Shown piece after piece: positions 1 through 7,963 of a DNA stretch of 64,000 bases. The notes beneath the pieces are model-generated. The model saw only the letters and a list, made by a program, of their open reading frames with translations. It was not told the DNA's origin and made no database searches. The stretch comes from HGM04593 sp045657945 (GTDB lineage Bacteria > Bacteroidota > Bacteroidia > Bacteroidales > Bacteroidaceae). Made by a program: the position numbers and the translations under genes. Location: the NCBI GenBank assembly GCA_045657945.1, contig JAZOUB010000042.1, positions 17,046-81,045 of the forward strand. The letters are read 5' to 3'. Position 1 is the first letter of the stretch; the number at the start of each line of letters is the position of its first letter.

Positions 1-1227
1 GAAATGATACCACACAAATGGCAAAGTACCTACCTGCGCGGCAACGGAGAGTATGAGCATATTGGCTACATAGCCATAAAGGAACCCATGTTCATCGACT
101 TTCAAAAGACGTTGCATATAAGGAACTAGCAACAGAATAGAGAGCACTGCTGCAAAAGAGAGCTGAAAACTGACATCGAAAAGCACATGTGGCGAGAAGA
201 GCAGCATCACAATGGCTGCAAACGACAGCGAACTGACAGGGGAACTCTCCTGCTGCAGGCAACAGCCAATAGACATCAGAGTGAATAGCGTTGCCGAACG
301 CACCACCGACGGTGTAAAGCCCGCAATGGCAGCGAACCCCCAAAGCATGGCAACAATTACAACCTCGCGCAACACCACAAATAAGCGTTTACAGCCACGC
401 AACGGCAACAATGTTACAAGAATCAAATAAAAAATTCCCAGATGAAGCCCCGACAATGCAAGGACATGGCTTGCACCTGCAGTGGCATAACTCTCTTTGA
501 GTTCACGCGGAAAATCGCGTTTCTCGCCCACCGTCAATGCAGACAGCAATGCGAGGCTTTCATCCTTGAAACCGTAACGACTGTATATATCCACTACCCT
601 GTCACGCAGTTCAAGCGCACGCATTGGAATTGTCTTGCCACCCTTCTCACGCGTCCAGCCTTCGCCGCGCAAAAACACGGAGCCTGTTATCCCTTTTACA
701 TAGCAATATGTCTCATTGTCAAACTCCGCAGGGTTGCCGGCATTCTTTGGCGCCTGCAGTTCGCCCTCGAAACGCACCACATCACCAACCGCCAGGGCAT
801 CGGCTTCGACAGAGCGTGTTAAATAGAGATACGCTTTGCCACTCTTTCGTGTGCCGTCTGGTAAAACGGAATCGGCAGCCACCACATTGGCAAGCACCTT
901 GGTTGTTGTTCCGCGATGGTCGGGAGTTTCCAACAATTGTGCCTCATACCGATGTTTACCACTTGCCCACCCGGGCTTCATCTCCTCGCGTTGCTTACTC
1001 TCGACGATAGCACCTGCTGTAAACATGAAGAGGAGCGCACCGACGCCAAACAACCATTTGGGTGCGCCGCGCCACATGCCGAACAGAAGCACAAAGAGAG
1101 CGACCGATGCCAATGGCAGCAGTTGCGGTATGGAGAGACCCACATACCACGAAACAGCCACACCGAACATCATCGGCATGGCCAATTTCATTAACGGATT
1201 ACCTTTAAAAAACTGATTGCCCGTCAC
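1..1227 (-). CDS. comEC: ComEC/Rec2 family competence protein (partial, C-terminus cut)
   Basis: Inner-membrane channel family that carries single-stranded DNA into the cytoplasm during natural transformation. Translating the minus strand from the GTG at 1227 gives 409 codons open to the window edge. There is a hydrophobic N-terminus, a DUF4131-like soluble stretch (roughly residues 70-170), then the Competence-domain hallmarks GASHVLALSGLHLG and FTPSVVRSATLF followed by membrane segments. An in-frame ATG at 1191 is an alternative start. The GTG lies 6 nt after the rpe stop codon, so the two genes are probably cotranscribed. The rest of the protein, including any metallo-beta-lactamase-like C-terminus, lies outside the window. 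Family assignment is secure. Whether this organism is transformable is unknown; ComEC is widespread in Bacteroidota. Confidence 0.9.
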   Translation of the reverse strand, partial: MTGNQFFKGNPLMKLAMPMMFGVAVSWYVGLSIPQLLPLASVALFVLLFGMWRGAPKWLFGVGALLFMFTAGAIVESKQREEMKPGWASGKHRYEAQLLETPDHRGTTTKVLANVVAADSVLPDGTRKSGKAYLYLTRSVEADALAVGDVVRFEGELQAPKNAGNPAEFDNETYCYVKGITGSVFLRGEGWTREKGGKTIPMRALELRDRVVDIYSRYGFKDESLALLSALTVGEKRDFPRELKESYATAGASHVLALSGLHLGIFYLILVTLLPLRGCKRLFVVLREVVIVAMLWGFAAIAGFTPSVVRSATLFTLMSIGCCLQQESSPVSSLSFAAIVMLLFSPHVLFDVSFQLSFAAVLSILLLVPYMQRLLKVDEHGFLYGYVANMLILSVAAQVGTLPFVWYHF

Positions 1228-1233
1228 AGTCTA

Positions 1234-1884
1234 TCAGAGAGCACGCAATGCAGAAATGACACCATGAGGATCGGCATCCTTGAACACCGCATTACCGGCA
1301 ACAAGTGCATCGGAACCTGCAGCAGCAAGCAACTTGCCGGTCTCTACATTCACGCCACCATCGACCTCTATGAGAGCCTTTGAGTCTGTAGAATCAATAA
1401 GCTCGCGCAACTCGCGCACCTTGTTCACTGTGTGGGGAATGAATTTCTGACCACCGAAACCAGGGTTCACGCTCATGAGCAGCACCAGGTCAAGTTCATG
1501 GATTATATCCTTGAGCAAGTGTACGGGTGTCGATGGGTTAAGAGTGACACCGGCCATCATTCCGGCATCCTTTATCTGTGTAACGGCACGGTGCAGGTGA
1601 GTACATGCCTCGTAATGGATATTCATAATCTTTGCACCCAAATCCTTTACAGCAGGCAGATAGTTCATTGGCTCAACTACCATCAAGTGAACATCGAGCG
1701 GTTTCTCGCACAACTCGGCAACATACTTGAGCACAGGAGGACCGAATGAGAGGTTGGGAACGAACACACCGTCCATGATATCAATGTGCAGCCACTCGCA
1801 TGCGCTGCTGTTAATCATTTTCAAATCCTCCTGAAGGTTGCCGAAATTCGCCGACAACAACGATGGTGATACTATCTGTGCCAT
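1234..1884 (-). CDS. rpe: Ribulose-phosphate 3-epimerase
   Basis: Interconverts D-ribulose 5-phosphate and D-xylulose 5-phosphate in the pentose phosphate pathway; cytosolic metalloenzyme. The 216-residue protein has the usual family length and TIM-barrel motifs: SPSLLSANFGNL at the N-terminus, the metal/catalytic segment WLHIDIMDGVFVPN, HLMVVEP, the MSVNPGFGGQKF loop, and IEVDGGVN near the C-terminus. It is first in a likely rpe-comEC operon. A promoter-like pair lies about 100-130 bp upstream, leaving a leader of about 95 nt. Confidence 0.97.
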   Translation of the reverse strand: MAQIVSPSLLSANFGNLQEDLKMINSSACEWLHIDIMDGVFVPNLSFGPPVLKYVAELCEKPLDVHLMVVEPMNYLPAVKDLGAKIMNIHYEACTHLHRAVTQIKDAGMMAGVTLNPSTPVHLLKDIIHELDLVLLMSVNPGFGGQKFIPHTVNKVRELRELIDSTDSKALIEVDGGVNVETGKLLAAAGSDALVAGNAVFKDADPHGVISALRAL

Positions 1885-1985
1885 ATAAGAAGTAGTTTAA
1901 ATTTCTATAAAAAATATTATTTGCATTATACGCAAGAAGTGCTAGGAAATAAATTTAAAACAGTTTATTACCTTTTTTAATACCG

Positions 1986-2017
1986 CGAAGATAACACAAA
2001 GAGCGTGGAAAAACAAA
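1986..2017 (-). promoter_or_regulatory. Bacteroidota-type promoter for rpe-comEC
   Basis: On the minus strand TTTG (2014-2017) is followed after 20 nt by TATCTTCG (1986-1993). This matches the -33/-7 architecture TTTG-N19-21-TAnnTTTG with TTCG in place of TTTG. The same TATCTTCG box recurs before other minus-strand genes in this window. Confidence 0.55.
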
Positions 2018-2074
2018 ATATCACGAAGAAAACACACCTAAAGTCCGTTTTCATCTCATTGGCAGTACAACAAG

Positions 2075-2105
2075 TTGATTTTGTGCCATTTTTTTATTTA
2101 TTTTG
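2075..2105 (+). promoter_or_regulatory. Probable promoter of the sialidase gene
   Basis: TTG (2075-2077) and TTATTTTG (2098-2105) are separated by 20 nt; the -7 box has one mismatch to TAnnTTTG. The transcript would start near 2113, leaving a leader of about 30 nt to the ATG at 2143. This argues against an upstream start at 2113. Confidence 0.45.
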
Positions 2106-2142
2106 CAGATAGATGCAAGTAAAAAACAAACACAAGCAATAT

Positions 2143-4227
2143 ATGAAGAACGTTCTATTCTATGCACTGCTGTTTCTTGCAGGCATATCATCAGCTAATG
2201 CACAGGAGATTTTCTCAAAGGCATTCAAGAAAGGCACACCTGTACACATATCCAACAACCGCGACAAGGCATTTGCCATTAAGGCCGGCGAGGCTGGCAA
2301 GGATGCAAAGAGCGGCAAGGCTGCATATACAGCCGATGAGATATGGTACCTTGTTGGCGATGCTGGAGGATTCATAATGTACAACCATGCATTGGGCGGA
2401 AAGCATGCGTTAAAACTCGAGGGCAACGAAAGTGGCGCTGCAGCAATAATGGCAAGTGTAAAGGAGGCTACTCTGCTCACAATCACAGAGCAAAAGGATG
2501 GCAGCTATGCCATTTCGCCAAAGGATGCTACCAGGCAGAGTTTCAATATGTTCGGCGGTGCAGGCAAGGACATAAAGCTCTATTCAAGTAGCGACAAGGG
2601 CGGACATTGGAACTTCAAGCCACTCGACATGAGCCGCACACTTGAGATTGAATACAACGCAGACTGCGAAGGTGCGCTTGAGACCAACTACAAGGTTGGT
2701 GAGATTGCCATTTCCATCGACGGACAGGCTGGAGCCATTATTGTTGACCGCAACAACATCCCCAAGAGCACAGTGTGCTACTTGCCAAAGGACGCAAAAG
2801 TAGGCATATCGTGCAAGAAGGCATACCACGGATGGAAGATGAACGTGAACGGCAGCGAGGAGATTGCCGAGCAGCCGCTGCCCGAGAACGGCATGAAGGT
2901 TGCAATCAACATCACAGCCGACAAAGAGAACCGTTACCAATACCTCTACTACTCGCCCGATGAAAAGGGAGTACCCTACCGCATACCTGCTATTACAACA
3001 ACAGCCAACGGCTATGTATTCGCAATCAACGACTACCGTCCATGTGGCAACGACATAGGCTTTGGCGAAGTTGACCTTGTGATGCGCCACAGCACAAAGG
3101 CAGGCAAGGAGTGGGACGGAACATCATGGACCGAGCCTGTGAAGATTGCCGACGGCGTTGGCAAGGAAGCAGCAGAGACATGGCTTACAGGATTCGGCGA
3201 CCCTGCGATTGTTGCCGACCGCGAGCGCAACGAGATTCTCGTTATGAGCGTGTGCGGTAACCGTCTGTGCTGGCACGGCAACTACGGTGCAGGTACCCAG
3301 GAGAACCCCGAGAACCCCAACCGCATGGCACGCCTACGCATCATATTCAACGAAGAGACCGGGAAATGGGAGGCAACAGAACCCGAGGAGGTGACATACG
3401 ACATTTACCCACTGTTCAAAGACAAGGACGGCAAGGCACATGTAGGCTCAATGTTCATCGGTGCAGGCCGCATGGCTCAGAGCAGCATGATAAAGGTAGG
3501 CGACTACTACCGCATATACTGCGCCGTGTGGGCTGTTGAGACAGGCAGCTACCGTCACCACAACTACGCGCTCTACTCCGACGACTTCGGAAAGACATGG
3601 AACCTTTTGGGCGAACTTGGCAACGACTACAATGACAGCCCTGCCCCCATGGGCAACGAACCCAAGTGCGAGGAACTGCCCGATGGCAGCATACTACTGA
3701 GCAGCCGCAAGGGTTATGGCCGTTACTTTAATGTATTCCACTACACAAACTTTGAGAAAGCCGAGGGCTATTGGGACGGTGCTGTTGCAACCGACCAGGT
3801 GGGCAATCTGAAGTTCGGTAGCAACGACACCAACGGCGAACCTTTGCGCATTGGCAACGTACTATTCCAGTCGGTACCGACAGGCAACAACCGCAGTGGT
3901 GTATCAATCTTCTACAAGACACTTTCTGACGACCCTGTCACATACACCCCGACCGAACTTTCAAACGGTTGGAAGAAGATTCAGATAACCGACCGCGAAT
4001 CGGCCTACTCATCTATGTGCATACTGCCCGACGGCAACATAGGCCTCTACTACGAAGAAGAGCCGGGTGGCTATTCAATGGTATATGTACCTGTTGAACT
4101 GGACAAGACGCTCGACTCTATGACATACGGCGACCTGCCGTTCCGTTGCAATACCTGCAAGAAAGGCATGGAGGCAAAAAACAGAGTCCTTCTCATTGAC
4201 GAATTTGAAGAGGAAACAGAAGAATAA
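2143..4227 (+). CDS. Exo-alpha-sialidase (GH33-like), exported
   Basis: Releases terminal sialic acid from host glycoconjugates, outside the cell or in the periplasm. The start at 2143 gives a clean signal peptide ending in SSANAQ. A start at 2113 would place ten charged residues ahead of it and overlap the promoter. After the signal peptide come about 140 residues with no motif I recognise, then about 110 residues of beta-rich sequence. The catalytic propeller opens at YRIPAI (residues 279-284, the RIP motif whose arginine binds the sialic acid carboxylate). An Asp-box YSDDFGKTW sits near residue 480 and a Tyr/Glu-rich YYEEEPGG near the C-terminus. At 695 residues it is longer than the roughly 540-residue Bacteroides NanH, the extra length being N-terminal. 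The gene stands alone about 46 kb from the nan catabolic cluster. Symbol nanH is plausible but not assigned. Confidence 0.9.
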   Translation: MKNVLFYALLFLAGISSANAQEIFSKAFKKGTPVHISNNRDKAFAIKAGEAGKDAKSGKAAYTADEIWYLVGDAGGFIMYNHALGGKHALKLEGNESGAAAIMASVKEATLLTITEQKDGSYAISPKDATRQSFNMFGGAGKDIKLYSSSDKGGHWNFKPLDMSRTLEIEYNADCEGALETNYKVGEIAISIDGQAGAIIVDRNNIPKSTVCYLPKDAKVGISCKKAYHGWKMNVNGSEEIAEQPLPENGMKVAINITADKENRYQYLYYSPDEKGVPYRIPAITTTANGYVFAINDYRPCGNDIGFGEVDLVMRHSTKAGKEWDGTSWTEPVKIADGVGKEAAETWLTGFGDPAIVADRERNEILVMSVCGNRLCWHGNYGAGTQENPENPNRMARLRIIFNEETGKWEATEPEEVTYDIYPLFKDKDGKAHVGSMFIGAGRMAQSSMIKVGDYYRIYCAVWAVETGSYRHHNYALYSDDFGKTWNLLGELGNDYNDSPAPMGNEPKCEELPDGSILLSSRKGYGRYFNVFHYTNFEKAEGYWDGAVATDQVGNLKFGSNDTNGEPLRIGNVLFQSVPTGNNRSGVSIFYKTLSDDPVTYTPTELSNGWKKIQITDRESAYSSMCILPDGNIGLYYEEEPGGYSMVYVPVELDKTLDSMTYGDLPFRCNTCKKGMEAKNRVLLIDEFEEETEE

Positions 4228-4234
4228 ACAATAG

Positions 4235-4272
4235 AGGGTGCCCCATCAATTTTACTTTTGGGGCACCCTTTT
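4235..4272 (+). terminator. Hairpin terminator after the sialidase
   Basis: A perfect 10-bp GC-rich stem (4235-4244 with 4260-4269) is followed by a T-run on the plus strand, 8 nt after the sialidase stop codon. It is immediately followed by a longer palindromic element at 4278-4386. Confidence 0.8.
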
Positions 4273-4277
4273 ATCAT

Positions 4278-4386
4278 TGAGGTTTGAATAAAAAGGGCTA
4301 TTTTTAGGATTGCGAAGGCTCCAAAAGCGGAGCTTACTTGAAGTAAATAAAGATTTGGAGACAAAGAGCCTTTTTAGCCAACCTCA
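4278..4386. repeat. Composite palindromic 3'-end element, copy A
   Basis: The outer arms TGAGGTT (4278-4284) and AACCTCA (4380-4386) enclose matching AAAAAGG/CCTTTTT blocks. An inner stem pairs CTCCAAA near 4319 with TTTGGAG near 4354. The element fills the gap between the sialidase terminator and the nfo stop codon. Related copies occur at 11723-11756 (short form) and about 24010-24128. Copies A and the long third copy share an interior segment starting GCGAAGGCT. Function unknown; it could end nfo transcription or be a small dispersed repeat. Confidence 0.5.
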
Positions 4387-4391
4387 TTAAA

Positions 4392-5225
4392 TTACTCAAA
4401 CGAGCGCAACAGCTCAATCTCCTCGGCCCATCGAGCCTCATCAGGAGTCTCAAGAATAATGGGGATATTGTCAAAGCGCGGGTCTTTCATGAAGCGTTTG
4501 AAGAAATCAATACCAAGCAGACCGATGCCAACACTGTCGTGCCTATCAACACGCGAGCCAAGCGGTTTCTTTGTATCGTTCAGGTGTATCGCCTTGAGAT
4601 ATTCGAGACCTATCACACGCTCAAGTTCACCGAAAGCTAAATCATAATCGTCCACGATGTCATAACCTGCCGAATAGAAATGACAGGTGTCAATGCAGAC
4701 ACCAACACGGCTCTTGTCCTCAACACGGTCAATAATATAACGGATTTCTTCGAGTTTATTACCCACATTGCTGCCCTGCCCTGCAGTATTCTCTATGACA
4801 GCAGTCACACCCTTCGTCTTTGAGAGTGCAAGATTGATATTCGCAGCAATCTCATCAAGGCACTGTTCAACCGAAATCTTGTTCAAGTGGCTGCCTGGAT
4901 GAAAATTAAGCATTGTGAGCCCAAGTTGCTCGCAGCGCTGCATCTCGTCAAGAAACGCGGCACGCGACTTCTGCAACGCGTCTTCATCCGGGTTGCCCAA
5001 GTTTATGAGGTAGCTGTCATGGGGCAAAATATACTGCGGGGCAAAGCCACCTTTCTTGCAGTTTTCCTTGAAAAGTTCTATACTTCTTGCCGTTAGCGGA
5101 GCTGCCACCCACTGACGCTGGTTCTTTGTAAAGAGCGCAAATGCATTTGCACCAACAGCAGCTGCATTAAGCGGTGCATTCTCGACGCCACCACTTGCCG
5201 AAACATGAGGACCTATGAATTTCAT
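4392..5225 (-). CDS. nfo: Deoxyribonuclease IV (AP endonuclease, Nfo family)
   Basis: Cleaves DNA 5' to abasic sites in base excision repair; cytosolic, three-zinc enzyme. With the start at the ATG at 5225 (MKFIGPHVSASGG, as in the family) the protein has 277 residues. All nine metal ligands expected from E. coli endonuclease IV can be placed: H69, H109, E145, D179, H182, H214, D227, H229 and E259. An ATG two codons upstream (5231) is possible but less like the family. A TATCTTCG -7 box lies at 5245-5252. The gene is convergent with the sialidase. Confidence 0.96.
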   Translation of the reverse strand: MKFIGPHVSASGGVENAPLNAAAVGANAFALFTKNQRQWVAAPLTARSIELFKENCKKGGFAPQYILPHDSYLINLGNPDEDALQKSRAAFLDEMQRCEQLGLTMLNFHPGSHLNKISVEQCLDEIAANINLALSKTKGVTAVIENTAGQGSNVGNKLEEIRYIIDRVEDKSRVGVCIDTCHFYSAGYDIVDDYDLAFGELERVIGLEYLKAIHLNDTKKPLGSRVDRHDSVGIGLLGIDFFKRFMKDPRFDNIPIILETPDEARWAEEIELLRSFE

Positions 5226-5244
5226 ATACAATAATCCATTTTTG

Positions 5245-5252
5245 CGAAGATA
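5245..5252 (-). promoter_or_regulatory. -7 promoter box for nfo
   Basis: TATCTTCG on the minus strand, 20 nt from the start codon. It is identical to the boxes before rpe, fhs, trmO, tRNA-Arg and others here. A TTTG lies only 16 nt upstream, shorter than usual, so the -33 element is uncertain. Confidence 0.45.
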
Positions 5253-5327
5253 GTTAAAATAATGCCGGCAAAGGCCATATTACCAAATTTTAACCCTTGC
5301 CGACACTATCAATAATCAATATTTGTT

Positions 5328-7634
5328 TCAAAGTTTTGGTTCATCGGCAACAGGAACCTGCAAAGCGAAGAACTTGTTACCACCACGCAACAGGTTACGC
5401 ACCTCACTGAGCAACTCATGACTTTCCTGAATTAGATTCAGATAAACAAAGTCCATTCGCAGGCTGCCATTGTTCTTGTGCAGACGCATTGTCTGCTCCT
5501 TGCGCAGATTTGCAAGCTGATGCTTCAAAAGCTTTGCTCTTGATGAAACCTCCTCAGCATTGTCGTAATTGCCGGTTGCAATTATCTCATTGATGTCCTT
5601 GAGTACATCATACACACCCTGACAATATGGCGAGAACTCCTCTACATACGCCTTGGAAAGTGGACTGAAACTATTGTCGGCATGCTCCTTCATTGGTTCT
5701 CCAATACGTGTCAATGTATTGAGCATCTGCTGGCAACTGTTAGTACAAAGGTGATACCATGTACTGCGTTCAAACGCAACCTGCTGGTCAATACGCTGCA
5801 ATCCGCGTGTCTCGGCACGACGCTGTTTCTTCATAAGCGCCTTTTCCTCGACAATCTTTATCAATGTACTTCTCAATGGACGTAAAGCATCCTTAGAGAA
5901 CGACTCGAACATATCCTTATATGCCTCTGCAGAGAAAGACAATGTATGTGTCAAAGTTTCAGCAGCATGTCCCTTCAAGTTCTCCCACACCTCATCCTGA
6001 TTTTCGGATTTAAGTATAACAATCATCTTCTCGTCAACCTTCTCTGCAGACTTTTTCTTGTTGTAACGGACATGACTGCGGATAAGCAGATATATAACCA
6101 AAGCAATCATCACATACATTGCCGGAACACCACCATAAATAAGCACGGTAGCAACCAAAGCTGCAATAATGAAAGCAGCACCTGCTGTAATAAACCAACC
6201 ACCGATAACCGAAACGACACCGGTTACACGATACACAGCACTCTCGCGGCCCCAAGCACGGTCAGCAAGTGAAGAGCCCATGCCCACCATAAATGTAACG
6301 TATGTTGTTGAGAGAGGCAATTTCAAAGAAGTACCTAATGCGATAAGCAAACCTGAAAGCACAAGGTTCACGGATGCACGTACAAGGTCAAATGCAACAT
6401 CTTCACGCTCCTCGAGCGGAGTGAAACGCTTTGCAATCCAGTTCTTTACGCCAACAGGGGTTTTACGAGATACAGTATCGACCATCTTGGTCACAGAACG
6501 TACCATATTTCGGGCAATGGATGACGTACCGAACATTTCGCTCTCATCGTTCTGCTGTTTTGACAAATCTATTGATGTCTGCAGTACCTTGCGTGCCTTC
6601 TTACTTGTAAACAAGGCATAGACCATTACAGCACCGGCACCAATGAGGAAGAGGACATCTGTCGGACTCGATTCATTAAGGAAGTCCATAGACATATCCA
6701 AATCGCCTCCACCATCAACAAACTTTCCGAAAGATTCGTAACCTGCAAGTGTTACACCAATAAAATTCACAAGGTCATTTCCTGCAAAAGCCATCGCAAG
6801 AGAGAATGTTCCCATGAGTACAACCACCTTCAGCACATTCACCTTCATCCAATGCAATACCTGCATCAACAATGTAAGCACCGCAAACGCGCAAAGCAGG
6901 AAAGTGAAAGTTTCATTGTAGATAAAACCATGTACATCACTTGGAAGTTTCGCAACAATGGCGCTACCCTTCATTCCTTTCACAAGCATGAAGTAAAGGA
7001 TTGCCGTTGAAGCAAAACCACCATAGAGACCAATCTTACGACCTAAATTCTTTCGATAGTGGAAAGTAAAGACTATACGGGAAATCCACTGTACAATAAG
7101 ACCAAATATGAATGCAATCGCTACCGAAAGGAATATTGAGATAATGATTGTCATGGCCTTGTCGGTATTCAGCATTTCTCCGGTAAATTCCGAATTTGGA
7201 GCAAGCATTGTCGCTATAAATGAGGCACCGAGCAACTCAAAGACCATTGAAACGGTCGTTGAAGTGGGCAGTCCAAGCGAATTAAAAAGGTCGAGCAGGA
7301 AGACATCACTTATAACAACAGCCAGATATATACATATAACCGTCTCAAAGCTAAATGCACTTGGATTGAATATTCCATGCCGGGCGACATCCATCATGCC
7401 GCTACTGAACGAAGCACCAATAAAAACTCCCACCGCAGCAACAATGAGCACATGTTTGATTTTTGCGGCCTTGGAACCGACTGCCGAACTCAAGAAGTTT
7501 ACAGCATCGTTACTCACACCAACCGTAAGGTCAATTATAGCAAGCGTAAACATGAATGCTATGACAAAAAAGTAAGACAGTTCCACAGAGCTAAGCTCCG
7601 AAACATAAGTAATAATGTCGTTTACGAAATCCAT
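5328..7634 (-). CDS. PiT-family inorganic phosphate transporter with C-terminal PhoU-like domain
   Basis: Cation-coupled phosphate permease of the inner membrane. Two Pho-4 signature repeats are visible: VGVSNDAVN around residues 39-46 and FAGNDLVNF near residue 284, each within hydrophobic blocks. A polar central loop runs from about residue 345 to 410, and a second membrane block from about 425 to 520. The last 240 residues (about 530-768) are soluble, helical and charged, resembling a fused PhoU-like regulatory domain. That makes the protein much longer than a roughly 500-residue PiT. It has its own promoter (7736-7765) and a leader of about 95 nt. Transport of phosphate is inferred from family; the C-terminal label is from pattern only. 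Confidence 0.88.
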   Translation of the reverse strand: MDFVNDIITYVSELSSVELSYFFVIAFMFTLAIIDLTVGVSNDAVNFLSSAVGSKAAKIKHVLIVAAVGVFIGASFSSGMMDVARHGIFNPSAFSFETVICIYLAVVISDVFLLDLFNSLGLPTSTTVSMVFELLGASFIATMLAPNSEFTGEMLNTDKAMTIIISIFLSVAIAFIFGLIVQWISRIVFTFHYRKNLGRKIGLYGGFASTAILYFMLVKGMKGSAIVAKLPSDVHGFIYNETFTFLLCAFAVLTLLMQVLHWMKVNVLKVVVLMGTFSLAMAFAGNDLVNFIGVTLAGYESFGKFVDGGGDLDMSMDFLNESSPTDVLFLIGAGAVMVYALFTSKKARKVLQTSIDLSKQQNDESEMFGTSSIARNMVRSVTKMVDTVSRKTPVGVKNWIAKRFTPLEEREDVAFDLVRASVNLVLSGLLIALGTSLKLPLSTTYVTFMVGMGSSLADRAWGRESAVYRVTGVVSVIGGWFITAGAAFIIAALVATVLIYGGVPAMYVMIALVIYLLIRSHVRYNKKKSAEKVDEKMIVILKSENQDEVWENLKGHAAETLTHTLSFSAEAYKDMFESFSKDALRPLRSTLIKIVEEKALMKKQRRAETRGLQRIDQQVAFERSTWYHLCTNSCQQMLNTLTRIGEPMKEHADNSFSPLSKAYVEEFSPYCQGVYDVLKDINEIIATGNYDNAEEVSSRAKLLKHQLANLRKEQTMRLHKNNGSLRMDFVYLNLIQESHELLSEVRNLLRGGNKFFALQVPVADEPKL

Positions 7635-7735
7635 ATATTATTGTATAATGTTTTTCACAATATCCATGACCATAACAGCATGCCCGGTTACCCAAAAACC
7701 ACACACCCTATTACGGGAATTTTATAATTCTGTTA

Positions 7736-7765
7736 CAAAAATATTCATTATTTTGATAAAACAAA
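7736..7765 (-). promoter_or_regulatory. Promoter of the phosphate transporter
   Basis: On the minus strand TTTG (7762-7765) is followed after 18 nt by TATTTTTG (7736-7743), an exact TAnnTTTG match. The predicted transcript start is near 7729. Confidence 0.6.
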
Positions 7766-7914
7766 ACATTACGATGTAAAAATCAACCGGAGAAATCCAT
7801 AATAATAGATATACATTTATTAAAGTCAGTTCTATTTGTACATTACAAAATGTCATCATTTAAAATTTCACCATGATTACGCGAATGTTAAGAAAATGTT
7901 ACATAAACATGAGA

Positions 7915-7944
7915 TGCCCCAACTGCCATAGGGCAATCGGGGCA
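7915..7944 (-). terminator. Hairpin terminator after the porin gene
   Basis: TGCCCC (7915-7920) pairs with GGGGCA (7939-7944), and the stem extends inward for seven pairs counting G-U wobbles. It lies 20 nt downstream of the porin stop codon on the minus strand. The T-run is weak. Confidence 0.5.
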
Positions 7945-7963
7945 ATAACACATGTGGCGACAA

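Larger units (their letters stand above)
7635..7963. other. Intergenic region between the phosphate transporter and the porin
   Basis: 329 bp, AT-rich. It holds the minus-strand promoter of the phosphate transporter (7736-7765) and the porin terminator hairpin (7915-7944). I saw no convincing small gene between them. Confidence 0.6.

Noticed and set aside
1885..2112. A riboswitch or small RNA upstream of the sialidase
   Set aside because: I saw no conserved aptamer core or strong structure, only promoters on both strands.
2584..3090. 168-codon open frame on the minus strand inside the sialidase gene
   Set aside because: It is a shadow frame: low-complexity Val/Cys-rich translation with no family pattern, fully overlapping a well-supported gene.
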